The notes under the pieces were generated by a model that saw nothing but the letters and a program-made list of their open reading frames with translations, ran no database searches and was not told the origin of the DNA. Positions 49,200 to 61,100 of a stretch of 64,000 nt of DNA are shown piece after piece. The stretch spans positions 20,440-84,439 of the forward strand of contig DEFL01000021.1 of the NCBI GenBank assembly GCA_002350845.1, written 5' to 3'. Source of the stretch: Christensenella sp. UBA2853 (GTDB lineage Bacteria > Bacillota > Clostridia > Christensenellales > Aristaeellaceae). The number at the start of each line of letters is the position of its first letter. Position 1 is the stretch's first letter. Made by a program: the position numbers and the translations under genes.

Positions 49200-52100
49200 A
49201 TGAAAGAGACATTGAAGTTCCGCGCACGTCGTTGGCTGGCCAGTCTGGTAACATTCATGATGTTATTCAACTGCCTGCCGACAACCATCCTCGCTGAAGG
49301 CGCGGCCGATCTGCCCGAAGTAATCGAGGAGACCGTACCTACGGCTGCTCCGACGGCAGAACCGACGGAGGCTCCCACAAAGGCCCCCACGGCTGCCCCG
49401 ACGGCAGAACCTACGGCTGCCCCGACAAAAGAGCCCACGGCTGCTCCGACGGCAGAACCTACGGCTGCCCCGACTGCAGAGCCGACCGCAGCTCCGACTG
49501 CAGAGCCGACGGCTGCTCCGACAGAAGAGCCCACAGCTGCTCCGACGGAAGAGCCCACTGAAGCTCCTGCAGAAGAACCTACTGCTGCTCCTGCAGAAGA
49601 ACCCACTGAAGCTCCTGCAGAAGAGCCCACGGCTGCTCCTGCAGAAGAGCCGACCGCAGCTCCCGAAGCTGATCCCACTGAAGCACCTGTGGCTGACCCC
49701 ACAACGGTGCCTGTTGAAGAACCGACCGAAGAGCCGGCTGTTTTGGTGACCCCTGTTCCTGTGGACGGCACCATCGAAAAAGAAGGTACGTTTGCAGGTG
49801 AAATCACCGAGAGCAGAAAGACTCTGACCGTTCGTCTGAACCTGAATCAGGATCGCAAGATGAGCTTCTCTGCCAGCGGCATGGATCTGAACGTCACCAT
49901 GCTTTCTGAAGAGAGCGGAGCAACAAAGTCTGTCAAACTGAAGGATGTCAAGACTGAAGTCGGCGATGAAGACTTTGCAGAGATCGTGAAACTTTCCGAA
50001 GGCTCCTGGCTGCTGACTGTGGAGGCACTGGAAAAGGGCACGACAGGCAAGTTCGAGCTGAGCGCACATATATATAAGGAAGAAACAGCTCCGACTTCTG
50101 CCCCTGAAGTCACAGAGGCACCCGAAGTGACGGAAGCTCCCGAAGTCACCGAAGCTCCCGAAGTCACTGAGGAACCTGAAGTGACCGAGGCTCCCGAAGT
50201 AACGGAAGCTCCTGAAGTGACCGAGGCTCCCGAAGTAACGGAAGCTCCTGAAGTCACCGAGGCTCCCGAAGTAACGGAAGCTCCCGAAGTCACCGAGGCT
50301 CCCGAAGTGACGGAAGCTCCTGAAGTCACCGAGGCTCCCGAAGTGACCGAGGATCCTGAAGCCACGGAAGATCCCGAAGAACCTGTGGTCATTGTTGTTG
50401 AACCCACCAAGGAATCTGAAGCATCTGTCACCGATCCTGAGGAAGAGCCTACGGTTGTCTTGGCTTCTGTTCAGAATCGTGACGCTAACGGCCCGATTGA
50501 GTGGGTTTATCCCGACGAAGCTCAGGGCATTTCTGCAGAGGACGCTCTTCGCGAGAACCTCAGGCGCGAGGCTGCGTACTACTATGGACCCAATGCAGTC
50601 GAGCCTCAGACAAACCTGCTGACTGTCATCTCAGAAAATCCAACCTCCAATATTATGGCAGGTCAGGCGCTGACCTTCTCTGTGGACTTCCGTACGGGAA
50701 TTTCCCGTTATTACAGCGGTCCTGGTGTTGACACCCCGCGTCCCCTGTTCGAAAACTGGCAGAATGCCAAGCTTATCTTCAAACTGCCCAACAGTCTGAA
50801 AATGAACAAACCCTCTGAGTTCAGCTTCAGCTCCGTGGTAACGCAGGGCGACTATACGCTGTACACAATTGATCTTGGCACAGTAAATTTTTCGGACTCA
50901 AAACAGTTCACCTATACCGTTGACGTATTGGGTAACGGAACTCAAACGGCGATCCGGGATGTCGATCTTACCGACATGGTCACTTATCAGGCCGATATTG
51001 TAGTCTATGATCACTACAACAACTACCCAGATCCTCTCGTGACCTATCCCCAGCAAACCGTTGTGGATGGCGGCAGTTTCAGGACTGTCAGAGGTCCTGG
51101 TACATGGGGCGTCAACAAGACTCAGGTGAGTGATGATGTCGAACCTGATACTCTGAAAGTTGGCGACACCTTCACTCTCAGCTGGACAATCGATGTTGGT
51201 CTGCTGAACGGTGAGACAGTCATTAAAACGGACAGTGCTTCTGCCCAGAACAGTTATTCTCAGCGTTATGGCATCACACCCATCAAGAACGCAGCTCTGA
51301 CCGACACTTTTTCTGCCTCTTATACAGGCAAAAATGGTCAGGTTTACGTCATGCCCGACTCCGTCACCATCAAGAAGGTGGGTGCAACTGGCAATGGAAC
51401 GACGCTGGACTTTACTGACGCGGACAACGACAGCAAACCTGACGCACCTGTGAGCATTCCGCTGACGGGCAACCTTGCTATCAACCAGAACATCAAAGTC
51501 GACTCTGATGCGGATCACAACCCAGATCAGGATATCGATACATACACCAGCTATTTGGTAACGGCAACATTTACCGTGACTGAGGACATGGTGGCAGACT
51601 TCCCGGAGAACACCAACTATGTGTTCACCGGTGTTAACAAGTCAGCGACAGATATCGAGTTCTATGAAGTAGAAGCTCATGATACGGACGATACAGACAA
51701 TATTGAGAACACGCAGTTGTTGCCTGCTATTAAGCCTGCCAAGCTGACCATCAGCAAGGAGTTTACAGATTACAAAGGCAATACCAAGCCTTACAGCCAG
51801 TACGGTGAGACAGTATACGGTCCGATGACCTATACCCTGACAAGAACTGACAATGAGGCCTTCTTCGTATACACTTATGATGAAACTAACGGTTATCAGC
51901 CGACAGCGACCACTGCAGCCACCAGCTACGATAACCTGCTTGGCGGCACAAACTATTATGTCGTAGCAGCAAAAGAATACAAACTGGGTGAAAACATTCC
52001 TGCTGAGCACGCCGGCGATATGGTGCAGATCCCCTTCGATCCTAATGATCCTGATGATCTGTACCTGACCGAAACTCCCACCGCAGCCAACCCGTGGACT

Positions 52101-55100
52101 GCACAGTTCAGCAACCGTGAGACCAAGGGCAAGATCAGCATCACCAAAAAGAGCGACGATGGAACCAACCTTGCGCATGCCGTATTTACCCTTACCCGTT
52201 ATACGGATGCCCAAGGAACGACCGTGGCTCCAAGCACGACAGACAATCCCAACCCCATCGAGATTGACATGGATGCAAACTCCAGCATCAACTATCCGTC
52301 CGGCAACCAGAAGCCGCTGCCTTATGGTTTTTACAAGCTGGAGGAGACCGGTGTGCCTGCTGACCACGCTCGGATGGAGACTACGGAATACACTTACACC
52401 GGAATTGACCTCACCAAAGCTGAACAATCTGGCACCTATACATTCGGCGACATCTTCCAGATCGATGACGACCATCATGCGTTCACCTTCAACGCTGTGA
52501 ACAAGCGTACCAGCGTGTCGGTGAATATGAACCTGTATCTGGGCATTTCTGAAGCAACCATCACGAACCTTGCCAGCAATGCCTACAGCGATACTTCCGG
52601 CGCTGTGATCAAGCTGTATCGGAAGATTGAAGGCGGAGACTGGGAGCAGGTGACCTCTGCCACATCTACCACTGTACCCCTGACAACCTTTAAGGTAGAA
52701 GACTGGCGTACTGCTATTACTCTGCCTGCTTTTGACGAGTCCGGCAAGACCTATACCTATAAGTTCGAAGAGACGATCCCTGCCGGCTTCTATGATCCGG
52801 AGCAGGTTTACAATGGCACCACCGACCGTACCCTCGTGAAGGAATTTGACCTGGTGGGGAGTGACGGGAAGGCTGAAGCCAGCCATACTGAGAATATCTA
52901 CAACCGCAAGCTGGTGCGCACCAACGTAAGGAAGTATGCCTACAGAGTGCAGGCGAATGGCCGGCTTGCAAGTTCCAGGATAGCAGATACAGATGCGTTC
53001 TACACAAATAACGCGAAGATTCACCTGTACTCCCGCGACGCGAAAACAAATCGCGATGATATGACTGAGGTGGCTGGCACCACGGCCATCAAGATCAACG
53101 GAACAGCGGCCGCGGAGAGGAACTTTACGAATCTGCCTCTGTACCAGCCCCATACCGCCGCAGACGGAACAAAGACAATCGAACTTGTCAATTACTATAT
53201 CTATGAGGAAGACATCCCGCTGTACAAGCTGGACAAAGTGGCAACCTACAGTAACGGATGCCATGACGTGGATATCGATGGCGATGGTATAAAAGAGGTT
53301 GTTGTTTATCATCAGGCTGATGCGACGCCAAGCAATGTTACACCGAACCAGTTGTACAGCAACACGCCGTGTGTCATGGACAGGGCTGCTGCTAACATTA
53401 CAACTGAGAGTTACCTGACGCTGTACAACATCCAGCAGCTGATTCCCGTTCAGGTCTGGAAACGTGATTACTACACCAATGTTCCTCTTACCGAGGCCAA
53501 TGCTGTCACGGTCGAAGTGCAGGTGAAGGGCACAGACGGAACATATTCTGCAGCCACGCTGTATGATAATGCGACCGACAGTGCACTGACCGGCAATACA
53601 TTTACCGCCAGCCAGACCATTACTGAAAACAACAATACTAGAAATACTTATGCAGTGGTCTACCTGGAAGCAGGCAAAACCTACAGATTCTCCGAGACAG
53701 ACGCTTCGATTCCTGCAGGCTACAGTTATCATTCCTCTGCAGCTGCTACCACCAGAACTGGCGATACTGCCACATTGTCGGTAACGGGCCTCAAGGGCTT
53801 TGAACTTGCCATTGGCACCGATGCCACCTACGGCGTTCAGACCTATGCGAAGAAAGACACCGACAAGTACAGACAGTTCAATATCTTCAATGCCAAGGAG
53901 CCTGAAGTACGGATCAACAAGGTTGACAGCATCAATCCCGCTGTCACTTTGAACGACAAGAACATCACCTTCAAGGTTTACACGAAGACCGACCAGAATG
54001 CTGACGGTTCTCCTATCCTTACACCTGTGATGCAGAACGGCCAGCAGGTTGTGGTCAATGCCAAGGGCGATGTGGCCGGCGATCCCGTAGTCATTCTCGA
54101 CGCAGGCGATACAGATGCAGGCATCGACTACTACTTCGTCGAGGACACCACCAATCTGCCTGCGGGTTACATCAATCCCAATACGGACAGCGCTGATGTG
54201 CAGGCTCTGTACAAAGGCCTGGGTGCCGATTACGTATACACCACGGTGGATGGGCAGACAGTCCTGGCGATCAAGGGCACTGTCAAGAATATGGCAAAAG
54301 CCGCCAGTCCCAGCAGCAGCACGCCCAACCGTGTTGTATTCACATTCAAAAACATCCCCAACACCGGTTCGATGATCGTGCATAAGACCATTGACGGCAG
54401 ACCGGCTACTATTAGCGGCTTCCCTGTAGTGGTGCTCAAGCCCGACGGAACTCAGGCCTGCGATCCGGTGAACACCGGTAAAGTGGGCAATACCGGCAGC
54501 ACTGATACTGCGACGATCAGCGGCCTGCCTGTATTTGACGCGGCCGGAAACAAGATCACATATACTGTGACTGAGGGTGATATTGCCACTCTCTTCAACA
54601 ATGCCTATTATCAGGCAAGTGCTCCGCAGACCACCACACTCGTCGTGGGCCAGACGATTTCGACCGTCAACGGCGCAACTGGTGAAGGTGCGGTTCAGCT
54701 GAAGATCGAGAATAAGACGTATGTCAAGCTCGATGCCAAGAAAGTTTACCAGAACACCTGGATGATGATGACAGGTGCTGGTATAGCATGGCCTCAGGCC
54801 GGCGCCAAGCTGGCCCTGTACTATAAGGATACGGACGGCAGCTGGAAGTACACCGGCAAGACCGAGACGTCCAACGGCTCTGGCTTTGTAGAATTCGATC
54901 TGATCGAGCGTGAGTATGATTACGCCGTCGTCGAGCTGAGCGCTCCTGAAAACACTTATCCTTATAACAATGGCACATGGCTGGACTTCCCTGAACTTGA
55001 GCAGGGAGAAGCCCCGGCAACGATCTCAGCCAGTGAGATCAGCCATTACAATTATCAGACTGTTTCTTCCTCGACCCTTGAAGGCCTGTCTGCCAACGCC

Positions 55101-58100
55101 ACCTACACTTTCGGTCAGACTGGGACCGGTGAATCGGCAACCATCAATCCCCTGATCAACGCCAACCACTGGGTGCAGTTTGACATTATGAAGTGGAAGG
55201 ACAAAACCAATCCCAACCATGTTCATCACCAGAGTATGAGCGAAGTCACAGAGAAGGAACCGCTGGATCTCTGCGTGTTCTCACTGTATTACTTCAGGGT
55301 AGGCACGGACGGTCAGGCTGATGCCAATGGAAATATTCAGTTCACCGCGGGTTCTCCGTGGCACTATGTGAACTCCTACACCACAGGTACCGCCACAGAT
55401 CCAGCCGGCAACCAGATTCACGGCAAGTTCCTCTCTGATGTCATGATGGACATCAATGAAGACTGGGTGTTCGTTCTGGTCGAGGAGAACGTGGGTTCCA
55501 ACAGCGGTGTGGAGGTTAACCCCTACTTTAAATATACCTTCTTCCGCGCTGACGGAAAGAACTACACCGTGACTGTCCCCAGCCAGACAGTTGCTCAGCC
55601 GGATCCTCCGGGAGGAACTGTGACGAACAACTATCCGGCGCAGGTTCATAACTACACGATCGACACTGTAAATGAGGCAGATGTCCTTAACAGCCAGTTG
55701 ACCGGTCCTGGACCCGGAGCAGACCAGCTGGTTGCCACTTTCCGTCTGGCAAAATGGTATGATACCTTTGGCGACAACGGAAAACCGAAGGCGATCTATG
55801 AACCTCTTTACAATGCCAAGTTTAAACTGACTGTAACAGATGTAAACGGCGATGAAAAGCTCCTGGCCGACATGGCCTCCGGTAAGGAAGCCAATCCCAA
55901 CTATGCTCTGGCGATCAGCGGCAGCTTCCTCCTGGTTCCCAAGGACTACACCAGTGCCTCCGGCGTGGGTACGCTGAGGGACTATGAAAACCAGGGCGGT
56001 ACGCGGGAGTACCAAGTAAATTACACGAGGAGCCTGGACAACATTACCCTGGCAGACGGAAGCACCAAGCAGGTAGCCGTATACAAGGTGCCCTGCGTGC
56101 TGCGTGAGTATGAAGCTCCGGATGGCTACAGCTACTCCCATCGCGATTATCACGTATATCTGTGCTTCGTGGATGAGTCTCCGAACAGTGATACCCAGAC
56201 CACCTTCTGGTACTATTCCGATGCTTACTTTATTAAAGACAAGGAATGGACTGAAGTTGATGGCGTGAAAGTGCCTGTGGCTGAAAACGAGCGCACGCCT
56301 CTGGCAGCCAACCAGAGCGGTACGGCGTATTATGCCACCAGCACGGACACGAAAAATGTTTTCAGATCTTTAGGCAGCGACCATTACCGCATCGTTGACT
56401 ACCCCATGGACAACACCATGGTCACGCTCTACAAGTTCGGCTACACTCCCAGTTCTGCAAATCCGAAGACAACCGAGAAGAGCAGTGCTGAGCTGTGGGA
56501 AATGTATCAGGAGAATCAGCTGAACATCGCCATGATGAATGGCGTGAAGATGAAGATCCAGCATAAGAAGACAGATGGCAACTGGGAAGACTGGAATCCC
56601 GTCACCAACGCTCCTGGTTCTTATGATATTGAGATTTTCCCGGATGGCACATATGTGTTCTCCAATGGTCTCCCCATGGGCGAATATCGTATCATTGAGA
56701 CCGACCTGGCTTCCTGGGCGGACAGATATGAGAACGCATATCCTGATGCGGCGCATGCCCGTGAGTTCACAGTAGGCGGCAATCCGCTGGAAATCTACAT
56801 GGCCAACCCGACCATGCAGAGCATTAAGCTGAAGAAGGAAGGAACTGACGGCGCAAAACTGCCCGACGTGACCTTCACCCTGACGAATGTAGCGGACAGC
56901 ACCAAGACGGCAAGCGGCACAACGAATGCCAATGGCGAAGCAACCATCTATAATATTGCGACCGGTAAGTATACGCTGAGCGAGCAGCTGGGTCAAAGCG
57001 TACAGGACGACTACAGCTGGGAGTATCTTAAGCAGTATTTCGCATATCAGCTGCAGGCCTATGCTGACCTGGTCAGCGAGACCGGCATGGACTTTGGGTA
57101 TCACTATGGAAGCCGTGATTTCAACGATGATGCGGATATTACGGATAAGGATACCTATGTCACCAGCATTGATTCTGAAAATCTGAATCTGACCATTGTC
57201 AACCCGACCAAACAGGGCTTCCAGGCGGTCAAGACCAGCGGAATCGGTGCAGACGGCAAGGCAGTCGACGCAATCCATGGTGCGAACTTTGCCGTATATT
57301 GGAAGCCATTCAATACTTTTAATGGTACTGTAACCATCGATACTCTGCCCGCTGCAGCAGACCTTACTCCTGCAAACGGATGGAACAACCGTAACTTCCA
57401 GCCCCAGAACGGTGAAAACGGCGTGTTTACCAGAAATGCATCCAACACGCATCCCGGCATCTGGGTAATCCGTGAGACAAAGGCTCCGAATAATTACGAC
57501 CTGCTCAAGCCTGCAGACGGACTGGGCGAAGTGATGTACTATGTTGTCATCACAGGCGGCATGAATGTGACCGTGAACTTCACGCAGCTGCCCAATGGCA
57601 CCCGCAGTGTGTACAAGGCCAATGGCACGGATACAGAGAACATCAAGGTTGTCTATGTCAATCCTGAGTCCACTCTGCAGATTCCTATGGTGAACCGCCC
57701 GAAGATCAACATTCAGGCGAATAAGATTGTGCTGCCCGAAAACATGGCCGACCAGGATTGGCAAGTGCGGCTGACGTTGCGCTCCTCCAGCTCCACGGCC
57801 AGCAATGCCAACAACATTGTGGGTTATGCAACCCTGAAACAGGGCAACAACACCGAGACCGCGTACTTCTATGCCAATCAGAACGGTTCCGGCAACCCGA
57901 TTAAGGTGAGCCAGGGTGAGACATACTGGGTACAGGAGACTGTCATCAAGCCCAGTGCGACCACCCAGAAGTTTGACAACTTCTATCTGGTATCTGTAAA
58001 ACAGAATAACGCAGCCGGTTCAGCTGCTCAGATCGATGTGACCGATCAGGGCACCGGAACGGATCCCAACAAGGTTTACCCGATCACAATCAATGTCTCT

Positions 58101-61100
58101 GAAGATGACAAGATGATGGTGACCGTAACCAACGAATGGCTGCGCGGACTTGTCACCTGGGAGAAGATCAAGGCTGGCGATCCCACGACCAAGGTCGATA
58201 CCGCCACCTTCGTTGTCGAGAAGAAGAGCGGTGATACTTACACCGAGCTTGCTTCCACAGACTATGAAGTGACCTATAACAGCAGTACTCAGAGGTATGA
58301 GGCCAAGATCAAGCTGGAGAAACCCGGCAATGCCACTGTTTACCGCATCCGCGAGACGGAAGTGCCGAGTCCCTACTTTGTGAACCCGGAAGCGCAGTTC
58401 GAGTGCACGCTGTCCAAGGAGAACAACACATATGACCACCAGGTAGCTCTTGAGAACTTCCAGGGTGTGCCGATTAATGTGATTAAGTTCAACAACATGA
58501 AGACAGCCACCAGCAAGGGTTACGCTGAGAATGGCGACGCCACCTTTGCGCTGTATGAGCAGAACAAGGAAACGGGTGTCTGGGAAAAGGTTGACGGCCC
58601 GAAGGCCATTGTCAAGGCAACCGAGACCACGCCGAGCTACAGTTATCTGGGCAAGCCGGGCTATAGCTACGCTTTGGTCGAGACGGATTTCAACCACGAC
58701 AAGTATATCGGTATGGACACCATTGAAGGCGCAGGTAACACCACCAGCAGCGCTGCTTCTGCAGATAAGACAACGCTGCCTGCTCTTCCCAATGGCACCA
58801 TTGCGCTGGAAGACGGCCAGACGGCCTACTACTTCGATGTAACCGGATTTGTCAGGTATGACATCGATGTATACAACGTGCCTTATGTTGATCTTGCAGT
58901 GCTCAAGTTTGATGCAGGCGGATATCCCGAGAACGTACGTCCCAAGGCAAAGTTCAATATCTACGAAGTACCCTCCGATTTCACAGACAGTGCGGCAAGC
59001 GTTGAAGCCTTCCTGGCAACTGTTCCCGCTCCCGTACCTGTGAACGGGGATACCGAACTGGAGACTTCTAACAACACGGACCTTTATGGGACAACCTACC
59101 TTTATGGCGAGGCTGATCCTTCCAAGACCTATCTGGTGGTCGAGGTAAGCACCTCCGCGAAGAGCAATCATACCTACGAGGGTGTTCGCAAGGACGATAA
59201 CCGTGTGGTATGGTATGCCCTGGCGAAGGACCTGGATCCTGTACAGCCTGGATCCAATGGTGTAGGCGGTATGGTCACGCTGAGAAACGTATATGGCGAC
59301 GCTGTGCCGAAGATCACGAAGACGGCTGTAACAGCATCTGTTGACTCTCTGCTGAAGAGCGCGGCTGACGTTGAATTTGTTGTCACGCCTTCTGTGGTGT
59401 CTCAGACGGATAACAGCAAAGACTCCAAGAATGTTCCGCTGAAGAATTTTGTGGTCATGGATACCGGCCTGACCTTTACAAGTGACTATAATAAGGACGA
59501 TTCCACTAAGCCCACACAGAGCGCAGGTCATGCTGAGCCTTCCTATAAGATCACTGAAGTTGTTCTTGACGGCAATGCGTCCCAGGTGACTGAATTCCTG
59601 GATTATAGCATTTCTGATGCGACCATCAGCGCGAAGCTGACCTGGCATTTTGCTGACGGCAGCGCGGATGTAATGACTGACCCGATGACCATTTCCAATG
59701 GCACCGCAGTGACGTTCCCCGCTCCGAATGGCAAGACTCCGACCAGCTTTGATGTTGAGTACTTCAGCACTCAGGTTCAGAGCGCGACAGGCAACAAGTA
59801 TGCCCTTGGTTATGAGTTCAAGCCCGGCACCATCACGGTGAAGGCGACTGTAAACCAGATGGCAGACGATGCCGCACATCCTGTAGACGAAGTCACCAAG
59901 ATTACCAACACGGCGGATGTCACCATGACCTATCCCAAGTGGGATGAGACGACCAGGACGTGGATGGACTATACCCCGGATGTTGATCCTGTAAAGGCTG
60001 ATGTGCCCGTCGATCCGATTGAGCTGCCTGAAGTGGCTATCAGCAAGTCTGCTGACGGATCATCGGTACAGATTGGCGGTACGATCAAGTATACATTTGA
60101 AATCAGGAACGTTTCAGACGTAGACTTTGTGAATCCCGTGATCCTGGACATGCTGCCGACCGGTGTAACCTATAACGGCAATTTCACCCTGCCTGCCAGC
60201 ACTCCTGCCGGTTCGACATTCGTCAAGGATGAAAGTGAAGTGCGTAATCTTGTTGGCGATCCTACTATTGTAGTAGGCGTTGACGATGAGGGTAACCCCA
60301 TCAGCTCCGATGGTACACCTGAAACAGCCGTCGTTCTGAAGATTAAAGGCACATTGAAAGCACATGACAGTGTGAACGTGATGATCGAGACGGATGTAAC
60401 GGAAGACGCCAAATCGTATTTCCGCGCGGAGGGCACTGGTGCGACCAGGATCAAGTACCTGGATAACTTTGTCTTCCTTTCCTCTTCTGAACATTCCTTC
60501 CATACAACCAAAAACCCCAATGGCTACAGCTTCACCTTCCAGAATGCAAATCCCGGCGAATTCCCGCCGCCGCTGAAAGATGATAATTATCCCGGTGGCG
60601 ACGCGCTCCACCGTGCCGGCGAATTGACTGATCTGCTGGTAAAACGCGAGGGCGGAAAGGATGGCTTTGGTCTGCACAGAGTGCTCGGTGAGTATGAGGT
60701 CGCTGAAAATTACGTATTCCTCGGTGCACATACTCCGATTCAGCTGAATACGCAGTCGGCTGCTTCGCTTTGGAAGGGCGTCTGGGGTGATCAGGATACC
60801 GGTTACCATACGGAGTCGGGCTTCCTTGGCACCTCCTCCCGCTATCTGGACGATGCACAGACTGTTCCTGGCTGGGTTAGGTGGGAGTTGACGATCTATA
60901 ACGGCCGTAATCAGCCCAACAGAGGTTATGTGATTGGTGATATCATCTCCAAGACCACTGATGGACGTGTTCCTAATTCTATGTGGACGACCGTCTTTGA
61001 TCACATTATCAGGGTTGAAGTAGACGGCACGACCTATGGCACTGACAAATACACCATGTGGTATTGCACAGACCCGGCTGTTACGGAGACGAAACTCACG

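Noticed and set aside
51642..54383. A 913-codon open frame on the minus strand, with others at 56370-57764, 58020-59879 and 60114-62906
   Set aside because: They are antisense to the giant adhesin, whose plus-strand frame is continuous and rich in recognisable domains. The opposite frames stay open because of codon bias, give Cys/Val/Arg-rich sequence without domains, and lack ribosome-binding sites.
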